Shown here piece after piece: positions 1-8,743 of a stretch of DNA of 64,000 bases. The translations under genes and the position numbers were made by a program. The stretch is from Galeopsis tetrahit (taxonomy: Eukaryota > Streptophyta > Magnoliopsida > Lamiales > Lamiaceae), in assembly GCA_963675135.1 (NCBI GenBank), contig CAVLYN010000018.1, positions 102,955 through 166,954 of the forward strand, given 5' to 3'. The notes under the pieces were generated by a model that did not search any database, was not told the origin of the DNA, and worked only from the letters and a program-made list of their open reading frames with translations. Position 1 is the stretch's first letter. Each line of letters starts with the position of its first letter.

Positions 1-165
1 AAGCAAAAAAGACCAAAAATAAATATGCTCACTTAAATAATTGAGTTTTAATGCAATTAAAAAAGATGCAGCAAGTCCCGGAATTGCGAACAAAAGAATA
101 TAATATAGAAATCCAAATATATTTTCTATTTTTGAATCTGATTTTAATCTACCTAATGCACTCAT
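1..165 (-). CDS. 4TM-family membrane protein, N-terminal part (runs off window)
   Basis: Partial gene starting at ATG 165-163 behind an AGGAGAAAA ribosome site and running off the left edge. The visible N-terminus begins MSALGRLKSDSKIE and is followed by a hydrophobic helix. The start, GRLKSxSxxE then helix, matches the four complete genes to its right. I infer it is the fifth tandem copy of the same family. It lies 17 bases after the stop of the 183-941 gene, so it is probably in the same operon. Function unknown. Confidence 0.7.
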   Translation of the reverse strand, partial: MSALGRLKSDSKIENIFGFLYYILLFAIPGLAASFLIALKLNYLSEHIYFWSFLL

Positions 166-182
166 TACTTTTCTCCTAAATA

Positions 183-941
183 TTAGTTATTAAAAATAGA
201 TGTATATTTTTCTTTTTCTAATGCAACTTTATTTCTATGTTCCTTATTCTTTTTGTTTTCAAGTATAGGTTTGCATGCATTAAAAACTTCTTTGCGTGAA
301 ACAAAGCCATTAGCTTCTATTTTGTGTTTGACATTCTTTTTGAAATCTGATTTTTCTTCTTCTGAAATATTTTCTAGTTCGAAAAAATCATTCAATAATT
401 CAGGAGATACTGCACTATTATTTATTATTTCACTATTGATAAAGAACGATATAGACACTAGCAAGAGATTATAAAGAGAAAAGTATATAAAAAGCTCACC
501 TTCTTTGTGTAGATTCATTAATCCAACAATAAAAAAAGCGACAATCAACATGAAGGGAACGATATAGAATCCATCAAATTCACTATATTCTTCTGGCTCT
601 GATACAAACACAAAATCATTACTTGATTTCTTATTTCCTTTTATTTTAAATCCTTTCCCCAAAAATTTTGATTCTGTAATATTAATTTTAGCAATATAGT
701 GCTCAATAGTCCCTTTATGTGCCTCATTGATATTTTTATAATCTTTTAAGGTGAAGACATTGGTAAACACAAAAAAATATGTTGAACCAAGCATAAACAA
801 CCAGAACAAATTTCCAGTTTCAAAAAAATCATTAATGGCGAATACTGTTGAAGAACCAATAAGTATTGCTGTCATATAAAACATAAATCCAAATGTTTTT
901 TCTAATATACTTTTTGATCTTAATCTTCCAAAAGCGCCCAT
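183..941 (-). CDS. 4TM-family membrane protein (tandem paralog)
   Basis: A 252-residue protein. Four hydrophobic segments are visible (about residues 18-40, 45-65, 127-145 and 148-170), with a short polar loop between the second and third and a charged C-terminal domain of about 80 residues. Shared with its neighbours: GRLRSKS at the start, a loop of the form NxxHKxTxxYxI, and a C-terminal LxxFExLExxSxEEK segment. The gene is one base from the stop of the 943-1659 gene, so the two are translationally coupled. I do not recognise the family; the plan suggests a membrane-anchored cytoplasmic domain. Confidence 0.8.
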   Translation of the reverse strand: MGAFGRLRSKSILEKTFGFMFYMTAILIGSSTVFAINDFFETGNLFWLFMLGSTYFFVFTNVFTLKDYKNINEAHKGTIEHYIAKINITESKFLGKGFKIKGNKKSSNDFVFVSEPEEYSEFDGFYIVPFMLIVAFFIVGLMNLHKEGELFIYFSLYNLLLVSISFFINSEIINNSAVSPELLNDFFELENISEEEKSDFKKNVKHKIEANGFVSRKEVFNACKPILENKKNKEHRNKVALEKEKYTSIFNN

Positions 942-942
942 T

Positions 943-1659
943 TTATTTCCTCATATAGTCTTGATATTCTTCTTTATTTGATGCTTTTTCAAGTTCAAAA
1001 ATTTCATCTTGCAATCTTTTATCTCTATATTCCATTAATTTTGAAGCTATAAAAAAAACTTCTGTTTTCTTGATAAAGCTATTCTTCTCGATTATAGCTT
1101 GACAAGAGCGCTTAAAGCAAGCTTTTTCTTCCATGCTCATATCCTCTAAATTTTCAAAACTTTTTAGTGTAGAAGGCGATACTTTTTTATCAGCTAAATC
1201 TTTGCCATCAAATATTAAAAATATTGCACCTAATGCATAATTTATGAACAATAAATAATATATCCACATTATTGAAAATTGATTATATGTTTTTATTGCG
1301 AATATTGTATAAAAAATCTCAACAAAAAATAGTAATGTTTTATAACCATGTTTTATTAGTGGATTTTCTTTGGCTAAGTTAATATCGCTAATAAAATATT
1401 CAAGAGTTCTATTATGAATATTTTCATTTTTTTTATAATCACTTGTTGTATATAAAATACTCACAATAAAAGAAGTAATAATCAAAATACTTGTCGCCCA
1501 AAAAAGACTACCTACGAGAATTGTATTTAGTTTAGTAAGTGCGAACACGAATAATAAACATGCTAACGCAAATACGCTATAGAATGTTATTGCATATAGG
1601 TATTCGTCTCTATCCTGATTGTTGACTCCATTATTCAGTCTTCTTTTAGCACTTAACAT
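943..1659 (-). CDS. 4TM-family membrane protein (tandem paralog)
   Basis: A 238-residue paralog of its neighbours, with four hydrophobic segments and the same loop (NIHNRTLEYFISDINLAK) before the third. The C-terminal half keeps LKSFENLEDMSMEEK and a KKTEVF segment. It is separated from the upstream 1765-2502 gene by about 105 bases holding a hairpin, so it may be transcribed separately from that pair. Function unknown. Confidence 0.8.
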   Translation of the reverse strand: MLSAKRRLNNGVNNQDRDEYLYAITFYSVFALACLLFVFALTKLNTILVGSLFWATSILIITSFIVSILYTTSDYKKNENIHNRTLEYFISDINLAKENPLIKHGYKTLLFFVEIFYTIFAIKTYNQFSIMWIYYLLFINYALGAIFLIFDGKDLADKKVSPSTLKSFENLEDMSMEEKACFKRSCQAIIEKNSFIKKTEVFFIASKLMEYRDKRLQDEIFELEKASNKEEYQDYMRK

Positions 1660-1681
1660 GATTCACCTTTAAAATTAATAC

Positions 1682-1703
1682 AAAAGGTCACATATGACCT
1701 TTT
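1682..1703 (-). terminator. Hairpin between paralog genes
   Basis: AAAAGGTCA and TGACCTTTT form a 9-bp stem around CATA. It lies after the 1765-2502 gene and before the 943-1659 gene in the minus direction. The T-run is short, so it may act as a weak terminator or attenuator inside the paralog cluster. A second, partial copy of the TATGACCTTTAT motif lies just upstream. Confidence 0.5.
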
Positions 1704-1764
1704 ATCGTTGTTTTTTTGTACATAACTATTCAAATATGACCTTTATATTAAAGGTAAATGTTTA

Positions 1765-2502
1765 TTAAACAACACCTTTTTCTGCCGACTCTTTTCTAAA
1801 AGCTTCATAATCTTGTACATTTTCTTCTTTCTTTTTTATCTCTATTCTTTCTTTTCGAAGCCCTAAACATATTTTTAAAAGATCTGATTTATAAATGACA
1901 TCATCTTTGTTTATTTTTTGAAGTACTTCTTCTCTAAATTTCTTTTTATTTTCGTCTGATAAATCTTCAACTTGTTCTATTGCATTTAATTTTTCTGATG
2001 AAACTTTACCATAGTTAATATCACTTCCGCCGATTACGCAGGATAATACCATCAACAGTAAATTATAAGCAATAACTCCTATTAATTTATATTGTCCACC
2101 TATTAAAAGAAGGATAGAAACACAAATAGATAACACAAAAATAGAGAATGCAAGAAATGCGATTGTCTTATTTATGTCTCCATCTTTCTCTATGCAATTA
2201 AATAAGAAAGACCCTTTTGATGGATTTAGCTCACCAATATAATAATCTAATGTGTTCTTATGAATTTTATTTAAATTATAGTAATCAAGACTGGCGTTCA
2301 TAGTTGTCAGTGAAAAAAACAAAGTTAGCAATACATATGCAATTTCATGGTTTGAAAAATCAAATTGAAATCCATTTTCCATCAACCTATTGCTAACAAA
2401 ATAAAGTATATAACCAATTACAGAACAATGCATAAAATAATAAAGAGCATGATACTTCTCATATTTATATTTAGATTGTAATCTTCCTTTTAAACTTATC
2501 AT
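1765..2502 (-). CDS. 4TM-family membrane protein (tandem paralog)
   Basis: A 245-residue protein starting MISLKGRLQSKYKYEK, with four hydrophobic segments. The intervening loop (NKIHKNTLDYYIGELNPSKGS) is nearly identical to that of the 2513-3253 gene, its closest relative here. The C-terminal cytoplasmic part is charged and contains an EDLSDENKKKF segment equivalent to EEK in the others. It lies 10 bases after the upstream paralog, so the two form an operon. Confidence 0.8.
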   Translation of the reverse strand: MISLKGRLQSKYKYEKYHALYYFMHCSVIGYILYFVSNRLMENGFQFDFSNHEIAYVLLTLFFSLTTMNASLDYYNLNKIHKNTLDYYIGELNPSKGSFLFNCIEKDGDINKTIAFLAFSIFVLSICVSILLLIGGQYKLIGVIAYNLLLMVLSCVIGGSDINYGKVSSEKLNAIEQVEDLSDENKKKFREEVLQKINKDDVIYKSDLLKICLGLRKERIEIKKKEENVQDYEAFRKESAEKGVV

Positions 2503-2512
2503 CGATTTACCT

Positions 2513-3253
2513 TTATTTAATTCCTAATTCTTCAGACTTTTGTTTGTAACTTCTATAATTTATATCAGACTCTTTCTTTTCTTTATCTGTGCTGTTTTCT
2601 TCTTTGTATTTTATGCATATTTTCAATATATCAGAACGCACAATTTTATTTTGAGTTTTTAAAAGCTCGATAATTGATTGTCTGAATCTTATTTTCTGGA
2701 CACTTGAAACATCTTCAAGTTTATCAAATTCGCTTAGTTTCTCAGAATCAACTACACGTAGATTTATACTCAAACCTAAGTAAAAAGAGACAGTTATTAA
2801 TGCTAAATTATAAATAGCAATAAAAACAAATGGACTTGAAGAAAACAATGATATAAAAAACACAATAGCTGAAAAAACCATCGAAAAAATCAATATTCCT
2901 GAAAGAAAATTCTCATGAAATTTTGTTTTATCTAAAATTATATTCCCCACCAATGATCCTCTAGAAGGATTCAAATCTGCAACATAATAATCAAGAGTAT
3001 TTTTATGGCATTTTTTGATATTCAGATAATCTCTGTGACAACCGAGAGTTGTCAATGAAAAGACTAAAGTCAGAAATAAACCTGTTACAAGTAACTTATC
3101 AGACACTAATACTATTTTGCTTTCATTTAAATAGACATTGAAGACAAAAAAATACAAGCAGTAGCCTATAACTAATAAATGCATTACATAGTATAATGCA
3201 TTAAGCTTTTCACTAATACTTTTAGATTTTAATCGACCATTCAAGCTAACCAT
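2513..3253 (-). CDS. 4TM-family membrane protein (first gene of tandem cluster)
   Basis: A 246-residue protein starting MVSLNGRLKSKSISEK. Four hydrophobic segments are visible, with the shared KKCHKNTLDYYVADLNPSRGS loop after the second and a C-terminal LxxFDKLEDVSS segment. It is the promoter-proximal member of the cluster; its upstream region is shared divergently with the small membrane gene at 3413. Function unknown. Confidence 0.8.
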   Translation of the reverse strand: MVSLNGRLKSKSISEKLNALYYVMHLLVIGYCLYFFVFNVYLNESKIVLVSDKLLVTGLFLTLVFSLTTLGCHRDYLNIKKCHKNTLDYYVADLNPSRGSLVGNIILDKTKFHENFLSGILIFSMVFSAIVFFISLFSSSPFVFIAIYNLALITVSFYLGLSINLRVVDSEKLSEFDKLEDVSSVQKIRFRQSIIELLKTQNKIVRSDILKICIKYKEENSTDKEKKESDINYRSYKQKSEELGIK

Positions 3254-3412
3254 ATTTTATTTCTCACGCAATTAGACATCCATTACATCATAATTTCGTT
3301 TGTTTTTCAAGTGAAATATTATAGTAACCATTTTATGACGCTCAACAAAAACAGCTTGCAAAAATAAATCATGAGTGCTAAAATCCAGTAAAATCACTAT
3401 GAGAGCATTAAA

Positions 3413-3637
3413 ATGATCAATCTTGCACTGTTTGCTGCTTTTCTTATTACACTCTTCATAACATATAAGCAATCACCCTCTAAAGACACCAAAACCATTG
3501 CAACCAAATTTGTTGCTGTTGGCATTGTATTCGCAGTTATTGGAATTGTTGTCGCATTGTTCTTTAAAGCCGTGTGGCTTGTTGTGGCAGGATTCGTTGC
3601 ATACCTTGCATACTCTTACTGCAACTCTAAGAAATAA
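3413..3637 (+). CDS. Small two-helix membrane protein
   Basis: A 74-residue protein with a hydrophobic N-terminal helix (MINLALFAAFLITLFITY), a short polar loop (KQSPSKDTKTIATK) and a long glycine/valine-rich second hydrophobic stretch. It ends in a polar YCNSKK tail. A GAGAG sequence lies upstream of the ATG and a strong terminator follows 20 bases after the stop, which supports a real monocistronic gene. No family recognised. Confidence 0.65.
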   Translation: MINLALFAAFLITLFITYKQSPSKDTKTIATKFVAVGIVFAVIGIVVALFFKAVWLVVAGFVAYLAYSYCNSKK

Positions 3638-3656
3638 CAGCATTTTAACAGATAAT

Positions 3657-3677
3657 GCTGCATGTGCAGCTTTTTTT
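3657..3677 (+). terminator. Rho-independent terminator
   Basis: GCTGCA-TG-TGCAGC perfect stem followed by seven T residues, 20 bases after the stop of the small membrane protein gene. Confidence 0.85.
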
Positions 3678-3693
3678 ATAAAAAGGAAAAAAT

Positions 3694-4368
3694 GTGTCTA
3701 TAGCAAATTTTAAATTGAATTCATTAACAAAAGCACTCAAAACTAGTAAAATAGAAGAATACAAAAGTTTTGACGTTGTTTGTAAAAATAAATTAGACGA
3801 ATTTATTTCTGTTAGTAATGATGCGTTTTCGATTACAGAAATAAAAATAATAGAAAGAATAGCAACAGTCGATATCTCTAAAATGCCCTTTATTTCAGAC
3901 TCTGATTATCAATTTAAAAATAAAAAATTCAAAACGTTTGATTTTTTATTTTCAAATCTTTCAGATGCGATTTTAAGTGAAGATATTGTTCATGCAACTT
4001 TATGTACTTTTAATTTAAAATCCTTATGTAAAGTCAATCAAGAAATTTTAGAATGTTTAAATACAAATGAACTATCTTTTGTTGCTCAAAAAATAAAAAC
4101 TAATCTAAAATTTTATAGAGAAAGTCATCAGACTATGTTTTCTAAAAACAGAAAAGAAGAATTTAAGGAATCTTTTTATTACTGTCTAAAAATCAAGGAG
4201 CCATCAGGCAACAACGTTTTTATTTATAGTAAGACATTGGATTTTAAAAATGATGCGGTTTTCAAAAAGGGACTAATGATTATGCTTAAAAATACAGAAA
4301 TCACTGTTGATGAGTTCTTAAAAGCCCCAAAAGATTCTATATCAACTTTGAGGCTTCTTGATTATTAA
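3694..4368 (+). CDS. KND-family protein
   Basis: A 224-residue soluble protein. The start is GTG at 3694, behind AAAAGG; the ATG two bases earlier is out of frame. The C-terminal third carries the signature SKTLDFKND followed by a phenylalanine two residues on, then an amphipathic stretch ending in RLLDY at the very C-terminus. Five further genes in this window share that ending (15607, 16497, 36219, 50752, 51335). No transmembrane segment or recognised domain. It stands alone just upstream of CRISPR array 1. Confidence 0.75.
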   Translation: MSIANFKLNSLTKALKTSKIEEYKSFDVVCKNKLDEFISVSNDAFSITEIKIIERIATVDISKMPFISDSDYQFKNKKFKTFDFLFSNLSDAILSEDIVHATLCTFNLKSLCKVNQEILECLNTNELSFVAQKIKTNLKFYRESHQTMFSKNRKEEFKESFYYCLKIKEPSGNNVFIYSKTLDFKNDAVFKKGLMIMLKNTEITVDEFLKAPKDSISTLRLLDY

Positions 4369-4483
4369 TAAACATTATTTTTTGCACACAAAAAAACCGA
4401 TGTTTTTTTATTTTAAATTTTATCGTTAAGAATTAACATATATTATATAACTATTTTGCTAATTTGAATTTTAGCTTCAAAAA

Positions 4484-4550
4484 CATTGTTTTTTTTGACA
4501 ATGTTTGATATTATACATATAGTAAAAGAATATTTTATATTATTTTTACG
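4484..4550 (+). promoter_or_regulatory. CRISPR array 1 leader
   Basis: An AT-rich leader directly before the first repeat. About 67 bases match the leader of array 2 (13094-13160) almost base for base, including ATGTTTGATATTATACAT, AGTAAAA and TATTTTATATTATTTTTAC. Leader conservation next to divergent repeats shows the polarity of both arrays: new spacers enter on the left. The remaining bases between the 4368 stop and the leader show nothing else clear. Confidence 0.8.
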
Positions 4551-4878
4551 GTTATCCACCATGTAGGTGGTTTAGAGATTCGCTTGGGAACTGCATTGGC
4601 GACTTGTAGAGTTATCCACCATGTAGGTGGTTTAGAGAATCAGGTAAACCAGCTTCTATTTATAGCAAAAGTTATCCACCATGTAGGTGGTTTAGAGAAT
4701 TTTCTCGCGTGATGGTGGTTCAGATAGGAGGTTATCCACCGTGTAGGTGGTTTAGAGAAAGGCGAACCCTCCAAGCTGGTTGGCTGGCGTGTTATCCACC
4801 GTGTAGGTGGTTTAGAGAATCATTGCCGACACAAGCCACGCTTTACGCTTGTTATCCATCGTGTAGGTGGTTTAGAAC
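4551..4878 (+). CRISPR. Type I-F CRISPR array 1 (6 repeats, 5 spacers)
   Basis: 28-base repeats start at 4551, 4611, 4671, 4731, 4791 and 4851 with 32-base spacers, the usual I-F geometry. The repeat reads GTTATCCACC, then a 5-base loop, then GGTGG and TTTAGAGA; CCACC pairs with GGTGG. The loop is ATGTA in repeats 1-3 and GTGTA in repeats 4-6, so the older distal repeats differ from the newer ones. The last repeat is further altered (CCATC, ending TTTAGAAC), as is typical of the trailer end. Spacers are visibly richer in G and C than the surroundings. Confidence 0.97.
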
Positions 4879-4886
4879 TATTATAC

Positions 4887-4941
4887 TAAAACAGAAGTGA
4901 AAATATAAATGCTCAAACATTCGATATTTCACTTCTGTTTA
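4887..4941. terminator. Bidirectional terminator between array 1 and cas6f
   Basis: A long inverted repeat pairs AAACAGAAGTGAAA-type sequence with TTTCACTTCTGTTT around a 20-base loop. It has A/T tracts on both sides and can stop both the plus-strand array transcript and the minus-strand cas operon. Confidence 0.75.
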
Positions 4942-4969
4942 TTTGTTAATTCAATAATTCTTTTTTAAT

Positions 4970-5461
4970 TTATTCTAAATAAGGAACCGTTGAAGAATCT
5001 TTTGATGTTCCAAAAGAAGTAAATTCTCCTTCTTTATGTTTATCAACTATTGTTCTATCTAAATAAAGTGAAAAAACCTTGCCATTTGAATTATTTTCAT
5101 AATTTATATGAAATGGTTTTTTCTTATTTTTGGGATATGTAACTTTTTCCGCAAATCTGTTTCTTTTTAAAATAACAAATTGAGTTATTTTTTTAGGAAT
5201 CTGAACTAAATACGTTGTCTCAATTACTTTGTTTTTGATATACATATTAATTCTAGGATCATTTGTTATTTTATCTATAGAGACAGCATCAGAGAATATT
5301 CTAAGAATATCTCCTGATGATATTTCACTTGCTGATGGTAAATCCATTGCAAAAAAACTTCGGTTTTTTGTCATAAAACCATGAATTTTCGTAAACAACC
5401 TATTTATAAAATAACTAGTTTGAGGATCTTTTATTTTAAAATCTATATAATATTCAAACAT
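4970..5461 (-). CDS. cas6f: Cas6f (Csy4) crRNA endoribonuclease
   Basis: A 163-residue protein of the usual Cas6f size. In I-F systems Cas6f cuts the repeat hairpin to make crRNA and stays on the 3' stem-loop. The N-terminal KIHGF (about residues 25-29) sits where the catalytic histidine motif of Csy4 is found. The C-terminus EGEFTSFGTSKDSSTVPY matches the GGFTxYGLSK-VPW ending of the family. The substrate stem here is CCACC/GGTGG, one pair-set away from the usual CTGCC/GGCAG, so co-variation of the binding arginine region is expected. It is the last gene of the cas operon, 15 bases after cas7f. Confidence 0.93.
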   Translation of the reverse strand: MFEYYIDFKIKDPQTSYFINRLFTKIHGFMTKNRSFFAMDLPSASEISSGDILRIFSDAVSIDKITNDPRINMYIKNKVIETTYLVQIPKKITQFVILKRNRFAEKVTYPKNKKKPFHINYENNSNGKVFSLYLDRTIVDKHKEGEFTSFGTSKDSSTVPYLE

Positions 5462-5476
5462 GTTTTATATCTCCTA

Positions 5477-6466
5477 TTAAGATTTTCCACCAAAAACGCC
5501 ACCACGTATCAAACAAGCAGCGATGAATAAGTGTTCATTTTTAATGCCATCTTTAAGTAATGAATCTGTATATTCATTTATTTTTCTCAAATAAACGTAT
5601 AAGTGATTATCTTTTGAACGATGTGCAACAGATATTCTTTTCTCAACTCCGAAAGGTTCCACTGGAATTTTTCTTTCAGCATTATCACTATACCAATCGT
5701 CTATAGTTCTTATTGCATTACCTATTTTCTGACTATGCATTGCAGCTTGCTTTATTCCGTCATTAAAAACAGAATAAAGAACTTTTTTATCTTCTTTATC
5801 TTGAAATTCCTCAGAAGGGTAAACTTGTACAAGCTCATCAGAAAGCACTTCACCAGTTACATTCAAAAATGCAATTGGGTTCTTTCCTGATAAAGTTTGA
5901 GATATTAGGTATATTAGTTCTTCTTTGTTTTCGAAAACGCCATCATCAAATGTTGAATTAAATTGACCTTCTTTTGTTTTCGCAGAAACTTTAACTTTTA
6001 AACTTAACCCATCAATATTTCTCCAAAACCAAGAACCATTTAATATTTGTTCTGCGTATCTTTCGGCAAGTATATCGAAACCATTTTGAGATTTAAATGC
6101 ATTAATAAATGCATCATATTCACTTCTATATTCTAATTCATTACAAGAATGAGGTTTAAGGGAATCGGGCAGAATTTTTAAATTCCATTTAATTACTAAA
6201 GTATCTTTATTCTTAGGGATAAATGCATGATCTACTGTTTGAATGTTTGCTTTATCAACCCCTGTGACTATTTCTCCATTTTTAGCTTTTTCAATATCTT
6301 TTGTTTTGCTCTCATTTGAAAGAGTACCTAGCACAGTTTTTTCTACAACTTCAATAGCAACTAATTTGTCATCTTGAATAGCACTGTTTTTTGCATAGAA
6401 AAGTGCATCTGTTGGGATAAATGATGCAGATACTGCGAAATTGGTTGGATATGTAACATTTTTCAT
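5477..6466 (-). CDS. cas7f: Cas7f (Csy3) Cascade backbone subunit
   Basis: A 329-residue protein of family-typical length. Cas7f forms the six-subunit backbone on the spacer part of crRNA in the I-F Csy complex. Recognisable points are the N-terminal NFAVSASFIPTDALFYA, the PHSCNELEYR motif near residue 110, the GSWFWRN segment near residue 145 (GRYLWRN in relatives), and the C-terminal RGGVFGGKS. The start lies one base after the cas5f stop, so translation is coupled. Confidence 0.95.
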   Translation of the reverse strand: MKNVTYPTNFAVSASFIPTDALFYAKNSAIQDDKLVAIEVVEKTVLGTLSNESKTKDIEKAKNGEIVTGVDKANIQTVDHAFIPKNKDTLVIKWNLKILPDSLKPHSCNELEYRSEYDAFINAFKSQNGFDILAERYAEQILNGSWFWRNIDGLSLKVKVSAKTKEGQFNSTFDDGVFENKEELIYLISQTLSGKNPIAFLNVTGEVLSDELVQVYPSEEFQDKEDKKVLYSVFNDGIKQAAMHSQKIGNAIRTIDDWYSDNAERKIPVEPFGVEKRISVAHRSKDNHLYVYLRKINEYTDSLLKDGIKNEHLFIAACLIRGGVFGGKS

Positions 6467-6467
6467 T

Positions 6468-7412
6468 TTAAAATTCTCCGTTATTAATTGATTTTATTCT
6501 GTATTCGCCTTCTGTGTATGTACTAGTGAAAACAATACCTAGATTATTAAATACATGTTTATTTTTGAAATATTCTCTTATTATTTTTGATGTGTGAACA
6601 CATTCAATAAGAGAGGTAATTGGCTCTACATATAAAAATGCATTTTCACTTCTTGCGCCTTTTAAATCATTAAGCTCTTCTGTTATTGCTAAATATCCAA
6701 CATTTGTCGGCATTATCCAACCTAACTGCCTTCTTTTTGCCCTATTCCCTGTTTCTCTTACGAATTTTTCAAATTCTTTTTTGTTATCTTCTGTTTCTTT
6801 CATTTTCGAAAATTCAAGAGCATATGTTAACGCTTTTAATGCTGACCCGTCAAATTTTTCTGTATACTCAATCATTAGATCATCTGCAGATTTCAAAAAA
6901 TAACCTTTACTAGCTCTTTGTAATGATTTCATTACATATAATAAATCGTCATAAAAACTCACAAAATTCAGTTCTGTATTTTTAATATGACCGCCAGCCA
7001 TTCTTAATTTAGATATATTTAAATTAAGTTCTTCTTTATTTTTAATGATTAATTCACTATTGCTTTCTAAAAACACGTCTTCAAGGTCAAAATTAATTAT
7101 AAAAGAAGCTTTTATGTTACAAGTATGTTCGACTTTCATAGAAGCCAGACTTGCAACTGAACCAGTAGGCTTTTCATTTTGTTTGTAAGATACATGTGAC
7201 TCAATCCCTTCATTAAAAGTATATTCATGTATTATCACTGAAAAATTTATATTTTTTATTTGCTTGTTTAGTGTGTTTTGAATTTCTATTTTAATTGCAT
7301 CAGTATATCCAGCATATGATGTTAAAGACGGCGAACCTGTAACTAAATAGTTATTCATTGCTGAAGCTTTATGAATATCGATTTCTTTATAATAAATATA
7401 ATGATTACTCAT
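6468..7412 (-). CDS. cas5f: Cas5f (Csy2) Cascade subunit
   Basis: A 314-residue protein in the csy2 position between cas8f and cas7f, one base from each. Cas5f caps the 5' handle of crRNA together with Cas8f. Assignment rests mainly on order, length and a Csy2-like MVPTGYxxI-type segment (GWIMPTNVGYLAI, about residue 232). The rest is divergent. Confidence 0.85.
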   Translation of the reverse strand: MSNHYIYYKEIDIHKASAMNNYLVTGSPSLTSYAGYTDAIKIEIQNTLNKQIKNINFSVIIHEYTFNEGIESHVSYKQNEKPTGSVASLASMKVEHTCNIKASFIINFDLEDVFLESNSELIIKNKEELNLNISKLRMAGGHIKNTELNFVSFYDDLLYVMKSLQRASKGYFLKSADDLMIEYTEKFDGSALKALTYALEFSKMKETEDNKKEFEKFVRETGNRAKRRQLGWIMPTNVGYLAITEELNDLKGARSENAFLYVEPITSLIECVHTSKIIREYFKNKHVFNNLGIVFTSTYTEGEYRIKSINNGEF

Positions 7413-7413
7413 A

Positions 7414-8733
7414 TTAAAAATCCTCCAAAATTTTTATAGACACTTTTTTGAACGAGTCAATGGTTCTGTCTGTTAACATGTATACTTCATTATCTTTTTT
7501 TAAATATAAGTTTCTTGTCACACTATCTAAAAACTTTTCTTGAACATATCGATAGTCATCTGCCATTATGCTACCTTTAAATAAATGTGGTGCAATGAAC
7601 TTTTTCATTGAAGATTTCATATTTTTAAATATGGGATCATCTTCATTTATATCTATTAAATTTTCGTTAACAAATTTCTCAACGTCTACCAACATATCTT
7701 TTAATAAATAAGAACAAACTTTTTCTATTTTTTTTGTGTTTTCGACATTCACTGGTAGATTTAAATAATGTTCAATTATGCCAATAAAATTAAAATCATC
7801 TTTTAGACCTTTTTCTGAGTAATAAATTCTTTTCTTTTTGATGGCAGAAAAAACATCTCCTGTTTTTTCTATTAAATCAAACAAATAATCATTATTTTTA
7901 TAGTTTACAATTGCTGCGTTTGGTAAAAAAGCCTTTAATGTTTCAGCACGTCCACCTAAAAATCCCATTACTTCACCAGAATTCAAAGGCTTTGTACCAC
8001 CATACTGTATTTCTTTTATTCCATAAGTAATATATTCATCTGTAATTTCATTTTTTCTATTTCTTATATGACGGCTAATTTCAAATCTTAATTTCGAACT
8101 ATTAACAATGCCTAAAATATGATATTTATTATTTACGGGAAAAAATATTTGCTTTATATTTGAATCAATTTCTGTGGTCTTATAAAATTCTTTAATGGAT
8201 TCTATTTTTTCTACAAAAAACTTAGCGAAACCATCAGTAAATCCCGATATACTTAACACTTTACTAAACAATTCAAAATTTTGAATTGCAAGACTGTAAA
8301 AGCAGACTGAACCCATTTCTTTATAAACAAAAGATGTAGTCATGATTTTGCCATAATTAATCATGGCAGCATTACCACAAAAACTGTAAAATAACTGTCC
8401 TGTCCCAACAGATTCAGCAACAAGACCTATACTCGATTTCCTTGGATTAATATTTATAGATACATTAGACGATTGAGCATTTGCCATTTTTGCAGAATAA
8501 ACAGAAACACCAGATAAATTGTCTAATATTGTTTTTTCAATATCGGCTTGGGTTTTTATTTTTGCGTCATCCTTTTGATCTTTTCCATCGCCTCTGGCAA
8601 CACCAACTAAAATTTTTATGAGGTATGCAATTTCTGCTTCATTTTCTAAAATTAACTCAGGATAAGGATATAAATACTTCTTTTTATCTTTATCATTTAA
8701 TTCAAAAAACTCTTTGTAATTTTTACTGTTCAT
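7414..8733 (-). CDS. cas8f: Cas8f (Csy1) Cascade large subunit
   Basis: A 439-residue protein. Cas8f recognises the PAM and, with Cas5f, the 5' crRNA handle. The YGGTKPLNSGEV segment, about residue 245, corresponds to the HGGTKPQNIS motif of Csy1, followed by a GRAETLKAFLPN stretch like the LPSLPP region. It lies 10 bases after the cas2-3 stop with its own ribosome site, in operon order. The length is normal for I-F1 and unlike the truncated Cas8-Cas5 fusion of transposon-linked I-F3 systems, so this is an interference-competent layout. Confidence 0.92.
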   Translation of the reverse strand: MNSKNYKEFFELNDKDKKKYLYPYPELILENEAEIAYLIKILVGVARGDGKDQKDDAKIKTQADIEKTILDNLSGVSVYSAKMANAQSSNVSININPRKSSIGLVAESVGTGQLFYSFCGNAAMINYGKIMTTSFVYKEMGSVCFYSLAIQNFELFSKVLSISGFTDGFAKFFVEKIESIKEFYKTTEIDSNIKQIFFPVNNKYHILGIVNSSKLRFEISRHIRNRKNEITDEYITYGIKEIQYGGTKPLNSGEVMGFLGGRAETLKAFLPNAAIVNYKNNDYLFDLIEKTGDVFSAIKKKRIYYSEKGLKDDFNFIGIIEHYLNLPVNVENTKKIEKVCSYLLKDMLVDVEKFVNENLIDINEDDPIFKNMKSSMKKFIAPHLFKGSIMADDYRYVQEKFLDSVTRNLYLKKDNEVYMLTDRTIDSFKKVSIKILEDF

Positions 8734-8743
8734 TTTCTCTCCT

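Noticed and set aside
3272..3472. Minus-strand 66-codon frame
   Set aside because: It overlaps the promoter region and start of the small membrane gene at 3413, has no ribosome site and shows no coding character.
4709..4900. Open frames running through the CRISPR arrays (also 13218-13433, 13758-14000 and 13976-14161)
   Set aside because: They are periodic translations of the repeats (IIHRVGGLE and YPPSRWFRE units) and not genes.
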